A stretch of DNA of 64,000 nt, from the NCBI RefSeq assembly GCF_025995235.1, contig NZ_BAPT01000038.1, positions 1 to 64,000 of the forward strand. The letters are read 5' to 3'. This stretch comes from Ameyamaea chiangmaiensis. Its GTDB lineage: Bacteria; Pseudomonadota; Alphaproteobacteria; Acetobacterales; Acetobacteraceae. The translations under genes and the position numbers were made by a program. Under the pieces are notes generated by a model. That model was given only the letters and a program-made list of their open reading frames with translations, was not told the DNA's origin and did no database searches. Below are positions 54,813 through 63,978 of this stretch, piece after piece (the stretch's first letter is position 1; every line of letters begins with the position of its first letter).

Positions 54813-55801
54813 TGCAGCCGCATCCGCCTGCCGGCACTAACGCATCGGTCCTGGATGTGGCCGCACTGACGGTCGCGACGCGGGACAACGCCGTCGTGAT
54901 CGTGAACGACCTTACGTTGCACGTGCGGGCGGGGGAAATGCTGGCACTGCTGGGGGAGTCGGGTTGCGGCAAAAGCATGACGTCGCTGGCGTTGATGCGG
55001 TTGGCGGACGGGCTGAACACCAGCGGCCGTATTACGCTGCTGGGTCGGGATATCGCGACCTTGCCGGAGAAAGCGATGTCGCCGATCCGTGGGCGCGAGA
55101 TCGCGATGATCTTTCAGAACCCGATGTCGGCCCTCAATCCGGTGCGCAGCGTGGGCCAGCAGATTTCGGAAACGATCCGCCGTCATAAGGGCCTGTCGCG
55201 CAAGGCCGCCCGACAGCGGGCGATCGCGTTGCTTGGCGAGGTGGGATTGGCCGACCCGGTGCGCTGTTACGATGCCTATGCGCACGAATTGTCGGGCGGC
55301 ATGTGCCAGCGCGTGATGATCGCAATGGCCATTTCCTGTGATCCGGCGCTCCTGATTGCCGACGAACCGACCACGGCGCTGGATGTGACGATCCAGAAGC
55401 AGATCATGGACCTTCTCCATGCCTTGAAGATCCGCCGTGGCATGGGGATTCTCATGATTACGCACGATCTGGGCGTTGTCGCGGCCTATGCCGATCGGGT
55501 GGCCGTAATGTATGCCGGGCGCGTGGTCGAACAGGGCGATGTGCACGCCCTGTTTTCGGCCCCACACCATCCTTACACGCGTGGGTTGATGGATTCGATG
55601 CCGGATCTGGCGGATACGTCCGATCGCTTCCATGCCATTCCCGGCATGGTCCCGGAGTTGCGGGCCCTCCCGCCGGGATGCAGTTTCGCACCGCGCTGCA
55701 CCCGCGCCGACGTGCAGTGCACACACGTTTTCCCTGGGCACACGATGGTCGACCGGAATGGGTTCGTGCGCTGCTTTCACCCCCTGCAGGTGGCGGCGTG
55801 A
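54812..55801 (+). CDS. Peptide/opine-type ABC transporter ATPase (DppD-like)
   Basis: 329 aa. Walker A GESGCGKSMTSLALM, signature LSGGMCQRVMIAMA, Walker B LLIADEPTTALDV, and the C-terminal oligopeptide-transporter module with PPGCSFAPRCTRADVQC, where clustered Cys may bind a metal. Works with the DppF-like partner encoded next and the permeases further on. It overlaps the C-S lyase gene at its start and the DppF-like gene at its end (GTGA). Confidence 0.93.
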   Translation: MQPHPPAGTNASVLDVAALTVATRDNAVVIVNDLTLHVRAGEMLALLGESGCGKSMTSLALMRLADGLNTSGRITLLGRDIATLPEKAMSPIRGREIAMIFQNPMSALNPVRSVGQQISETIRRHKGLSRKAARQRAIALLGEVGLADPVRCYDAYAHELSGGMCQRVMIAMAISCDPALLIADEPTTALDVTIQKQIMDLLHALKIRRGMGILMITHDLGVVAAYADRVAVMYAGRVVEQGDVHALFSAPHHPYTRGLMDSMPDLADTSDRFHAIPGMVPELRALPPGCSFAPRCTRADVQCTHVFPGHTMVDRNGFVRCFHPLQVAA

Positions 55802-56754
55802 CGGCCCTCCTGCGGTTCGACGCGGTGACGAAGTCCTACGGCCGCCCCTCGCGCTTTCCCTGGCGAGGGCCGGCCGCGACCCCGGTCCTGCACGGTATTT
55901 CGCTGACGGTCGCGCGCGGCGAGACCGTTGGGATCGTGGGTGAAAGCGGCAGTGGAAAATCCACACTCGGCCGCATGGCGCTGCGGCTTGTCTCACCGAC
56001 GCGGGGGCGTGTGCTTTTTGACGGGCACGATATCACCGCGATGTCCGAACGCGAGTTTCGGCCGTTTCGGTCGCGGGTGCAGATGATTTTCCAGGATCCG
56101 CATAACGCGCTCGATCCTGCCATCAGCGTTGGCGATTCGGTCTCCGAGGCGCTGGAGGCCACGCAACCCGCTCTGTCGCGCTCTGAACGGGGTGAGCGCG
56201 TGGCAGCACTTTTGCAGCAGGTGGGGCTGAACCCGCTGTCCGCCGGGCGTCGACCGCACGCGTTTTCGGGCGGCCAAAAGCAGCGCATCGGCATCGCGCG
56301 GGCACTGGCGACGAGGCCGGAGCTGATCGTCGCGGACGAATCGGTCTCGGCGCTCGACGTCTCGGTGCAGGCGCATATTCTTAATCTCATGCACGATCTT
56401 CGCGAACAGCTGGGCCTTGCCTATCTGTTCATCGCGCATGACCTTGCCGTCGTGCGGCGTGTCAGTCACCGGGTCGCCGTTCTTTATCGCGGGCGCATCG
56501 TGGAGGCAGGCGGCCGAGACGCGCTGTTCGACACGCCGCTGCATCCCTATACGCGGATGCTGCTGCGTTCTGTCCCGCGCACGCACCCCTTGTCGGAGGC
56601 GCCGGCGCCGGGCGCTCCCGCCGAGCCGCAGGAGCCCGTCGCCGGGTGTCCATTTTACACACGCTGCGCAGAGCGCATGGACATATGTCGCCACGTCGAT
56701 CCGCCGGCCCGCACCGTCGTCGCCGGGCACGACGTCGCGTGCCACGCGGCATGA
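55798..56754 (+). CDS. Peptide/opine-type ABC transporter ATPase (DppF-like)
   Basis: 318 aa from GTG 55798, which overlaps the DppD-like stop. Walker A GESGSGKSTLGRMALRL, FSGGQKQRIGIARA signature, Walker B LIVADESVSALDVSVQ and the C-terminal GCPFYTRCAERMDIC cysteine module of Opp/Dpp ATPases. Forms the second ATPase half of the importer whose permeases and binding protein are encoded at 60543-63978. Splitting of the transporter genes by enzyme genes suggests one transcript for uptake and breakdown. Confidence 0.93.
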   Translation: MTALLRFDAVTKSYGRPSRFPWRGPAATPVLHGISLTVARGETVGIVGESGSGKSTLGRMALRLVSPTRGRVLFDGHDITAMSEREFRPFRSRVQMIFQDPHNALDPAISVGDSVSEALEATQPALSRSERGERVAALLQQVGLNPLSAGRRPHAFSGGQKQRIGIARALATRPELIVADESVSALDVSVQAHILNLMHDLREQLGLAYLFIAHDLAVVRRVSHRVAVLYRGRIVEAGGRDALFDTPLHPYTRMLLRSVPRTHPLSEAPAPGAPAEPQEPVAGCPFYTRCAERMDICRHVDPPARTVVAGHDVACHAA

Positions 56755-56863
56755 CCGTCATGACAGACGCTTCAATTTTGCCAAAACCTGCTCTGACGTA
56801 CGTGTGTGTCGATACGACGCGTGAACAGGGCGCGTCTTGCCACAAGGATCGGATCGCGCCGCG

Positions 56864-58114
56864 ATGACCATTGACCTCGCACTGGCCCGACACCTGTTTG
56901 CCCGTCTTCACGAGATCGGGTTCGACGGTCGCGGCATGACGCGCGCATCGTACGATACCGGCGAAAATCAGGCCCATTCGCTGCTGGCGGCCACCGCCCG
57001 CGAGATCGGTCTGGAGGTCCACACGGACTGGGCCGCCAATCTGTTCATCACGTTGCCCGGCGAAGACCGGACGGCGCCGGTCGTGATGACGGGCTCGCAC
57101 GTCGACACCGTGCCGCTGGGCGGCAATTTTGACGGCGCGGCCGGGGTGTTGGCCGGACTGGCCACGCTGTCTGGATGGCGGAACGAGGGGTATCGGCCGC
57201 GTTGCGATGTGACGGTCGTGGTCATCCGTGCCGAGGAGAGCGCCTGGTTTCCGGTGTCGTATATCGGCAGCAAGGCAGCGTTCGGTGTGTTGGACGTGGC
57301 GTCGCTCCATGTTCGACAGCGGGGCAGCGGACGCACATTGTTCGAGCATATGCGCCAGTCCGGCGGACAGCCCGATCAGATGGGACAAGCGCGGGTGCTG
57401 CACGCGGCGCAGATCGCGTGCTTCGTCGAACTGCATATAGAACAGGGGCCGGTCCTGATCGGCACCGATACCACTTTGGGTATCGTCAGCGGGATATGCG
57501 GCAGCCTGCGCTATCGCACCATCACGATCGAGGGCGACTATGCCCATTCGGGTGCCACACCGCGCGCGTTTCGTCGCGACGCGGTATTGGCGATGTCGGC
57601 GTTCATCACCCAACTTCAGCAGTGCTGGCTGGCCATCGAGGCCGAGGGCGGTGACATGACGTTGACGTTTGGCGTCTGCCATACCGATGCGGACCAGGCA
57701 GATTTCAGTACCGTCGCCGGCAAGGTTACCCTGTCGCTCGATGTTCGGTCGCGCGATACCGCATTGCTGACACAGATGGACGGTCACATTCAGGCGGCGC
57801 GCGCCACAGTGGAGGCGGAGTACGGCGTGCGGGTGACGCTGGGGGCGGTCACCGGCAGCCAGCCGGCCAACATGGACACGGCGCTTCAGTCGGAGCTCAC
57901 GCAGGCGGCGCATAGGCATGGTGTTGCGGTGCGTTCGATGCCCAGCGGTGCCGGTCATGACGCCGCGATATTTTCGAATCAGGGCGTTCCTACCGCCATG
58001 TTATTCGTGCGCAACGCGAACGGCAGCCATAACCCGGACGAAGCCATGGACGAGGCCGATTTTGCCGTCGGCGCGGAGGTTCTCGCGACGGTGCTCGAAG
58101 CCCGTTCACGCTGA
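56864..58114 (+). CDS. M20-family amidase, hydantoinase/carbamoylase type (HyuC-like)
   Basis: 416 aa from ATG 56864. Dinuclear zinc motifs: SHVDTVPLGGNFDGAAGVLAGL (His79, Asp90), RAEESAWF (Glu124/125), FVELHIEQGPVL and PSGAGHDAAIF plus SHNPDEAM near the C-terminus. This is the N-carbamoyl-amino-acid hydrolase / allantoate amidohydrolase / ureidopropionase branch, which removes a carbamoyl group to release an amino acid, CO2 and ammonia. The EESAWF variant replaces the more common EEGSRF, so the substrate may be unusual. It is the natural second step after the cyclic amidohydrolase in this cluster. Confidence 0.85.
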   Translation: MTIDLALARHLFARLHEIGFDGRGMTRASYDTGENQAHSLLAATAREIGLEVHTDWAANLFITLPGEDRTAPVVMTGSHVDTVPLGGNFDGAAGVLAGLATLSGWRNEGYRPRCDVTVVVIRAEESAWFPVSYIGSKAAFGVLDVASLHVRQRGSGRTLFEHMRQSGGQPDQMGQARVLHAAQIACFVELHIEQGPVLIGTDTTLGIVSGICGSLRYRTITIEGDYAHSGATPRAFRRDAVLAMSAFITQLQQCWLAIEAEGGDMTLTFGVCHTDADQADFSTVAGKVTLSLDVRSRDTALLTQMDGHIQAARATVEAEYGVRVTLGAVTGSQPANMDTALQSELTQAAHRHGVAVRSMPSGAGHDAAIFSNQGVPTAMLFVRNANGSHNPDEAMDEADFAVGAEVLATVLEARSR

Positions 58115-58154
58115 ACCCACGCCGCCATTTTCACCCCAGCACGGGAGACCTCCC

Positions 58155-59486
58155 ATGAAGATCTGCCTGACCGGCGATAGCATTCTCTTTCGACGCCTGA
58201 ACAGCCTGACCGACCCCAAGATAGCGCCTCTGTTCGACAAGATCAGATCATGCGACGTTTCCTTCACAAATCTCGAGCTAGTGCCGAACGACTTCGAAGG
58301 TGATCCGGCACTCGATATGGGGGGGACGCATTTCGGAGCATCCTCGTGGGTCGTGGACGAACTGGCGGAAGCAGGCTTCGACCTGTTTGCTGCCGCGACA
58401 AATCACAGCCTCGATTACAGTATTTCCGGGTTGCGCAAGACGATGGAAGTTCTCGATCAGCGCGAGATTCTTTATTCCGGTATTGGAAAAAATCTCGAAG
58501 AGGCCCGTCGGCCGGCCTATGCGACGCATCCGCGTGGTACGGTCTCCATGCTGTCGTGCGTCTCCACCTTTGCGCGCGGACAGGAAGCTGCGGATCAGAC
58601 GCAGGCGATGCAGGGCCGTCCCGGCATCAACCCGCTGCGCTATTCCACGCTGCATCATGTATCGGCCGAGGAGTATGAGAGGCTCGGCGCACTCTACGCC
58701 CGGCTGGGATTGCAGCAGGTCCGCGACGACAAGATCCAGCTCGGTTTCGCGTTTCCGACGCCACCGGGCATACTGGCGTTCGAGAACCTGAGCTTCACGA
58801 TCGGAGACCGGACCGAAGTCCGCACCGCCCCCCATCCGGGCGACGTCGCGGCGATCGCCCGCTGGATCGGCGAGGCGCGTATGGTGTCCGACACGGTGAT
58901 CGTCAGCGTTCATGCCCATGAAAGCGGATATAACGAGTCCGGCGTCATCGATGTGGAAACGCCGGCCGAATTCCTTGTGGCGTTTGCCCGTCGGGCCATC
59001 GACGAGGGGGCCGATATCGTGGCCGCACACGGTCCGCATCTGTTGCGCGGCATGGAAATCTACAGAGGCAAGCCGATTTTCTACAGTCTGGGCAATTTTA
59101 TCGGGCAGAACGAACTGGTCGAGCGTCTGCCGGTCGAATCCTATGCCGTCAATCGCGTCAGTACCGATCTGACGCCGCATCGTGTCTACAAGGCGCGGAG
59201 CAACAACGATGCGAAGGGCTTTCCCGCTGAAACCCGTTTTTGGGAAACGGTCATGCCAATCTGCACGTATGACAAGGGTGTGCTGACGGGAATCGAAATT
59301 CACCCGATCACCCTGAACCTGGGCCCGGCGGCCCACGTGAGAGGTGTCCCGTCTCTGGCGGGTAAGGAGGAAGGGCCGCGCATTCTGGAGAATTTCGCCC
59401 GTCTGTCGGCCCCCTTTGGCACGCGTTTCGAAGCGGGTGGCAGCGAAGGCGCGCCAACCCTGAGCTGCACTCTTTCGGGGGCCTGA
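58155..59486 (+). CDS. CapA-like metallophosphatase-fold protein, cytosolic
   Basis: 443 aa beginning MKICLTGDSILFRRLN, with GGGAGACC upstream and ATG 58155. It has the CapA (PGA_cap) fold pattern: SFTNLELV, FDLFAAATNHSLDYSISGLRKTMEVLDQREILYSGIG, VIVSVHAHESGYNESG and the closing AHGPHLLRGMEIYRGKPIFYSLGNFIG. Classical CapA proteins act in poly-gamma-glutamate production, usually with a membrane anchor. This one has no signal peptide or transmembrane helix and sits among catabolic enzymes. It more probably hydrolyses a substrate such as an amide or phosphoester in the pathway. Function unknown. Confidence 0.75.
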   Translation: MKICLTGDSILFRRLNSLTDPKIAPLFDKIRSCDVSFTNLELVPNDFEGDPALDMGGTHFGASSWVVDELAEAGFDLFAAATNHSLDYSISGLRKTMEVLDQREILYSGIGKNLEEARRPAYATHPRGTVSMLSCVSTFARGQEAADQTQAMQGRPGINPLRYSTLHHVSAEEYERLGALYARLGLQQVRDDKIQLGFAFPTPPGILAFENLSFTIGDRTEVRTAPHPGDVAAIARWIGEARMVSDTVIVSVHAHESGYNESGVIDVETPAEFLVAFARRAIDEGADIVAAHGPHLLRGMEIYRGKPIFYSLGNFIGQNELVERLPVESYAVNRVSTDLTPHRVYKARSNNDAKGFPAETRFWETVMPICTYDKGVLTGIEIHPITLNLGPAAHVRGVPSLAGKEEGPRILENFARLSAPFGTRFEAGGSEGAPTLSCTLSGA

Positions 59487-59490
59487 CCGA

Positions 59491-60438
59491 ATGGCGGACT
59501 GCTTCGTCGTGCAGCCGATCCATCCGGCGGGCGTCGACCTGTTGCGTGCCGCGGGCCACGACGTGCGGTTCGCGTCGTCGCCGGACATGGCCGTGGTGGC
59601 GCGCGAAATCGGCGATGCCCGCGCCGTCATCACGCGCGACGCCGGGATGGATGCGCGCGCCATCGGGGCGGCGCGTGATCTGGGTCACATCGCAAGCCAT
59701 GGCGTCGGCGTTAATCGCGTCGATCTGATCGCCGCGCGTGCTCGCCAGATAATGGTGACGAACACCCCGCAGACCAACGTGCGGTCAGTGGCCGAGCACA
59801 CCATCGGCCTGATGTTCGCACTGGCGCGACGGACGCTTGACGCCGATGCGGCCGTGCGTGCGGGCGACTGGGGGTTTCGCTACCAGCCCGGCCTGCACGA
59901 ACTGCACGGCAAGACGCTGGGCCTCGTCGGCTTCGGCACGATTGCGCGGGCCGTGGCATCGATGGCGCGCCATGGGCTGGGCATGACGGTCCTGGCATGG
60001 TCGCCACGCACGCCGGAGGCGGTTTTCGAAGCAGACGGCGTAGCGCGCGTGCCGGATCTGCCGGATCTGCTTCAGCGGTCTGATGTGGTGTCCCTTCACC
60101 GACCGTTACGTGCCGACACGATCACCATGATCGACGATGCCGCGCTGCGCGTCCTGCGGCCCGGTGCGTTGTTGATCAACACGGGGCGCGGTGGCCTGAT
60201 CGATGTGTCCGCGCTGGGCCGTGCGCTGGCCGATGGGCGGGTGGGGGCGGCGGCACTCGATGTGTTCACGACCGAACCACCGGCACCGGACGATCCGGTC
60301 CTGTCGCTGCCGCGCACTATATTGACACCCCATATCGGCGGCACGACAGAGGAGGCCATGCGCGCGACGTCATGCCTGTGTGCCCGGCAGGTGATTGACC
60401 GGCTGGCGGGCCGCACGCCCGACCACGTCGTTGCGTAA
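59491..60438 (+). CDS. D-2-hydroxyacid dehydrogenase (NAD-dependent)
   Basis: 315 aa. Rossmann turn GLVGFGTIARAV, then SLHRPLRADTITMI, the catalytic Arg in NTGRGGLIDVSAL, Glu in FTTEPPAPDDPVL and the His in LTPHIGGTTEEA. It interconverts a 2-oxo acid and a D-2-hydroxy acid, or acts as a phosphoglycerate dehydrogenase-type enzyme. It lies 4 bases after the CapA-like gene. In the cluster it could handle pyruvate or another oxo acid released by the C-S lyase. Confidence 0.88.
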   Translation: MADCFVVQPIHPAGVDLLRAAGHDVRFASSPDMAVVAREIGDARAVITRDAGMDARAIGAARDLGHIASHGVGVNRVDLIAARARQIMVTNTPQTNVRSVAEHTIGLMFALARRTLDADAAVRAGDWGFRYQPGLHELHGKTLGLVGFGTIARAVASMARHGLGMTVLAWSPRTPEAVFEADGVARVPDLPDLLQRSDVVSLHRPLRADTITMIDDAALRVLRPGALLINTGRGGLIDVSALGRALADGRVGAAALDVFTTEPPAPDDPVLSLPRTILTPHIGGTTEEAMRATSCLCARQVIDRLAGRTPDHVVA

Positions 60439-60486
60439 GCCCACAACGTCAAAATGGGCGTCGCGAAATTGACCTGGAGCGGCATA

Positions 60487-60510
60487 CTAATATATTACCT
60501 AGAATATTAG
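60487..60510. promoter_or_regulatory. AT-rich inverted repeat before the binding-protein gene
   Basis: CTAATAT (60487-60493) and ATATTAG (60504-60510) form a perfect 7-bp inverted repeat around 10 bases, in an AT island within GC-rich DNA. It lies 33 bases before the start of the binding-protein gene. It may be a -10 region plus operator, giving this transporter segment its own promoter. It partly resembles the palindrome at 50549. Confidence 0.45.
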
Positions 60511-60542
60511 CTGACCCCTGTCCTCTCGCAGACGGAGCCTCG

Positions 60543-62147
60543 ATGTCCACGGCCGCCCCGCTTCGTCCCTGCCGCCGCGCGGTTCTGGCCTCGGGTCTCG
60601 GCATGGGGGCGGCCACCGTTCTGGACGTGGTGCCCGCAGGCGCAAGGCCTTCGCACGATGATATTCTCGTCGTAGCCATCGGCTCCGATCCTGTCGGGCT
60701 GGAGCCTGCGGACAATCGGGCGGAGCCGATCGGAAGCGAAATCATTCTGAACGTGTTCGACCCGCTGGTGGCGTGGGCGTCTGATACGGACGCCGAGCCC
60801 GAAGGTCGACTGGCCGAGCGCTGGCGCGTTTCCGCCGACGGAACCCGTTACAGCTTCGTCGTGCGCGAGGGAGTGACGTTTCATGATGGCACGCCGCTGG
60901 ACGCGGAGGCCGTGCGGTTTTCGCTCGAACGTACACGGCGACTGAACCCCTACATGCGGGCGAGCCTGGATGCGCTGCAGTCGATCACGGTGACCGGCCC
61001 GCTGACGCTGGATTTCGAATTGTCCCGGCCGGTTCCGTTCTTTTTGTCGCTGCTGGCCCAGCCCCAAAGCGGGATCGTCAGTCCCACGGCGGTTCGGACG
61101 CTGGGGCGGGATTTTTCCACGCGACCGGTGGGGACGGGTGCCTTTCGTGTGGATCGCTACGTGCCGGACGTCGGACTGACGCTGTCGCGCAATCCGTCCT
61201 ATTTTCGTGGAGCGTCGCGGCTGTCCTACCTCGTGTATCGTGTGATCGCCGATGCCTCCACCCGCAGGCTGGAGCTCGAGCGCGGCGAGATCGACGTCTG
61301 CCAGCAGAACGCGCAGTTATCGTCGCTGCCGATGGCTGACATACTTTCCTTCCGCCGCAACCCCGATATTCAGGTGATCGAGGTGCCCAGCCAGATCATG
61401 CGGCAGCTGGACTTCAACAATCGGGCCACCGGTCGGCCCGTCGCCGATCTGCGCGTGCGGCAGGCGGTCGCGCATGCGATCGATTATGACGCGCTCATCG
61501 ATGGGGTTCTGGCCGGAACCGTTGATCGCGCCTTCGGTCCGTTGCCCGGCAGCAACTGGGCGTTCGACCCCTCGATGCGTGATCTAGCGCCCTGCTTCGA
61601 TCCGGCCCAGGCCGTTGCGTTGCTGTCCGAAGCCGGGTTCGGACCCGGTGCGCTGCACCTGACCCTGTATACGTTCGAAGGGACATTCTGGGCCACGGTG
61701 GCGACGTTCCTGCAGTCCTGTCTGGCGGCCGTCGGGATCAGGACCACCATCGAACAGATGGAGTTTCCCTCCCTGCGCGCCCTTCACGTTTCCGGCCGCT
61801 TCGATACGGCGCTGGACGGCCGGGAGCCCTGGTATAACGATCCGGACGCCCACCTCACGATCGGTTATCTGTCCACACTTGCCGAAACCGCCATGACATT
61901 CCGCATGCCACCCGATCCCGCCATGGACGGCCTGATCCTTCAGGCACAGGTCGAGACTGATCCGTCACGGCGCAAGGCGCTGTATGCGACGCTTCAGGCG
62001 CGGCTTCTGGCACGCCTGCCCGCCGTGTACCTGTTTACCAACAAGGTGATCGTGTTCGCGCGTCGCAATGTGCGGGGACTGGTGGTCAAATCCACGCCAC
62101 CGCTGAGCGAATACTGGGGCGTGTTCAAGGAGGCGCGGTCGGGATGA
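60543..62147 (+). CDS. Peptide/opine-type ABC transporter substrate-binding protein (DppA-like)
   Basis: 534 aa, SBP_bac_5 family. The N-terminus CRRAVLASGLGMGAATVLDVVPAGA is a signal peptide with twin arginines, possibly Tat-type. Family motifs are LAERWRVSADGTRYSFVVREGVTFHDGTPLDAEAVRFSLER, RPVGTGAFRVDRY and VRQAVAHAIDYDALID. GGAG lies 6 bases before the ATG. It captures the pathway substrate in the periplasm. Its stop overlaps the first permease gene (ATGA). Position within the catabolic cluster suggests a small N-carbamoyl or cyclic compound as ligand rather than a generic dipeptide. Confidence 0.92.
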   Translation: MSTAAPLRPCRRAVLASGLGMGAATVLDVVPAGARPSHDDILVVAIGSDPVGLEPADNRAEPIGSEIILNVFDPLVAWASDTDAEPEGRLAERWRVSADGTRYSFVVREGVTFHDGTPLDAEAVRFSLERTRRLNPYMRASLDALQSITVTGPLTLDFELSRPVPFFLSLLAQPQSGIVSPTAVRTLGRDFSTRPVGTGAFRVDRYVPDVGLTLSRNPSYFRGASRLSYLVYRVIADASTRRLELERGEIDVCQQNAQLSSLPMADILSFRRNPDIQVIEVPSQIMRQLDFNNRATGRPVADLRVRQAVAHAIDYDALIDGVLAGTVDRAFGPLPGSNWAFDPSMRDLAPCFDPAQAVALLSEAGFGPGALHLTLYTFEGTFWATVATFLQSCLAAVGIRTTIEQMEFPSLRALHVSGRFDTALDGREPWYNDPDAHLTIGYLSTLAETAMTFRMPPDPAMDGLILQAQVETDPSRRKALYATLQARLLARLPAVYLFTNKVIVFARRNVRGLVVKSTPPLSEYWGVFKEARSG

Positions 62148-63157
62148 GCGCGTATATGGCACGCCGGATCATGGCCATGATCCCTGTTCTGGGGCTGGTG
62201 TTGCTGATCGTCTTCGGCCTGACGCGGATGATTCCGGGCGATCCGGCGGTGACCCTGCTGGGCCCGGGTGCCACGAACGCCCAGATCAGTGCGTTGCGCC
62301 ACGAACTGCGTCTCGATCGGCCGGCTGCGTTGCAATTCGTCGACTATGTTGCGGGGCTGGCCCGCGGTGATCTCGGCACGTCCATCCGGACCGGGCGTCC
62401 GGTGACGGACGCGTTGGCCACCCGTCTGCCCGCAACGATGGAGCTGGCGGTGATGGCCTTCGTGCTGGCGCTGACGGTCGGCGTGCCCGCCGGTGTTCTG
62501 GCCGCGCGGCGCCCGGGCGGCGGTGTGGATTGTGCGTTGCAGTTCTGTTCGCTGTGCGGAGTGTCGATCCCGGCCTTTCTGCTGGCGTTCGGCTTGCAAT
62601 ATGTGTTCAGCGCGTGGCTGGGGTGGCTGCCCGTCGCGGGCCGCACCAGCGCGTTCATGATCGATGACGGGCGTGGCGGCTTCCTGCTGCTGGACAGTCT
62701 TCTGCGATGCGATGTCGCAACCTTTGCCGACCTGCTCGCGCATATCATTCTGCCGGCCATGGTGCTGGCGGCGTTTCTCACCGCCATGCTCGGCCGTTTT
62801 CTGCGCAATGTGATGATCGAGACCCTGTCGGAGGATTATATCCGAACGGCGCGGGCCAAAGGCATGAAAGAGGGGCAGATCCTGCTTGCGCATGCGCTTC
62901 CGAACGCGGCCGGACCGGCCATCATGATTCTTGGCGTGCAGTTCGGTGATATGCTGGGGGGCGCGATCCTGACCGAGACCGTGTTTTCCTGGCCGGGAAT
63001 CGGGCGCTACATGTTCGAAGCCATTCGCGATCGCGATTATCCTGTCATTCAAAGCACGACGCTGGTCTTTGCGATCATCTTCATGACCGTATCCCTCGGC
63101 GCGGACGTCCTGAGCGCCCGGATCGATCCCCGTTTGCGGCGCGAGCGTGCGCGATGA
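62144..63157 (+). CDS. Peptide/opine-type ABC transporter permease (DppB-like)
   Basis: 337 aa. N-terminal transmembrane helix (MIPVLGLVLLIVFGLTRMIPGDPAV), further segments such as LAVMAFVLALTVGVPAGVLAA and the permease loop YIRTARAKGMKEGQILLAHALPNA. It overlaps the binding-protein gene and the second permease gene (ATGA at both ends). Confidence 0.93.
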   Translation: MSAYMARRIMAMIPVLGLVLLIVFGLTRMIPGDPAVTLLGPGATNAQISALRHELRLDRPAALQFVDYVAGLARGDLGTSIRTGRPVTDALATRLPATMELAVMAFVLALTVGVPAGVLAARRPGGGVDCALQFCSLCGVSIPAFLLAFGLQYVFSAWLGWLPVAGRTSAFMIDDGRGGFLLLDSLLRCDVATFADLLAHIILPAMVLAAFLTAMLGRFLRNVMIETLSEDYIRTARAKGMKEGQILLAHALPNAAGPAIMILGVQFGDMLGGAILTETVFSWPGIGRYMFEAIRDRDYPVIQSTTLVFAIIFMTVSLGADVLSARIDPRLRRERAR

Positions 63158-63978
63158 CGCGCTGTCTTCGCCATATGCTCGCCCATCGCGGTGGACGGGC
63201 GGGAGTGGTCATTCTGGGCATCATGATTGCCCTGATTGCAATCGCGCCGCTGGTGACACCGGGCATGCCCGACCATATGGACGTGACCCGGATGTTGCAG
63301 GCGCCGAGCCGGACGCATCCTCTCGGCACGGATCTGTTCGGGCGTGACGTGCTGACACGCACCCTGTATGGCGGTCGTCATACGCTGGCGATCGGGCTGG
63401 GTGTGGTGGCGATTGCCTTTGCCGTCGGGGTGGGTGTGGGGACTGTCGCCGGTTTCCGGGGTGGACTGTTCGATGCCGTGGCGATGCGTATCGTCGACGC
63501 GGTCCTCAGTTTTCCCGCGCTTGTTCTGGCGATCGCGCTGGCCGCTGCCCTTGGGCCGGGACTGCTGGACGCGATGCTGGCGATCGCCATCACGATGACA
63601 CCCCAGTTCGCCCGTCTGGCACGGCGTCAGGCGCAGCATATTTCGGGCATGCTCTATGTCGAGGCTGCGCGCGTGCTGGGGGTCGGGAGCCTGCGGATCA
63701 TGGCGCGCCATGTGCTGCGCAACGGTATCGCGCCGATGGTGACACTGGCATCGTTGTCGGTGGGATCGGCGATTCTTCAGGTGTCCAGCCTGGGGTTTCT
63801 GGGGCTGGGGGCGCAGCCGCCGTCGGCCGAATGGGGTGCGGATATTGCGGCCAATCTGGATTTCGTTCGCGTCGCCCCGTGGGTGTTGATGAGTGCGGGT
63901 GCGGCGATCATGCTGACGGTCCTGTCGTTCAATCTGATCGCTGATGCGATGTCTGATTACCTCAACCCGAAGGTATGA
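63154..63978 (+). CDS. Peptide/opine-type ABC transporter permease (DppC-like)
   Basis: 274 aa. LGTDLFGRDVLTRTLYGGRHTLAIGLGVVAIAFAVGVGVG marks the DppC start region. The permease loop is VEAARVLGVGSLRIMARHVLRNGIAP, and helices continue to LSFNLIADAMSDYLNPKV. Partner of the DppB-like protein. The stop overlaps a possible next start at 63975. Confidence 0.93.
   Translation: MTRCLRHMLAHRGGRAGVVILGIMIALIAIAPLVTPGMPDHMDVTRMLQAPSRTHPLGTDLFGRDVLTRTLYGGRHTLAIGLGVVAIAFAVGVGVGTVAGFRGGLFDAVAMRIVDAVLSFPALVLAIALAAALGPGLLDAMLAIAITMTPQFARLARRQAQHISGMLYVEAARVLGVGSLRIMARHVLRNGIAPMVTLASLSVGSAILQVSSLGFLGLGAQPPSAEWGADIAANLDFVRVAPWVLMSAGAAIMLTVLSFNLIADAMSDYLNPKV

Noticed and set aside
56751..56867. Short frame of 38 codons overlapping the DppF-like stop
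   Set aside because: No motif and no family; the amidase start at 56864 directly overlaps its end, so it is probably untranslated spacer.
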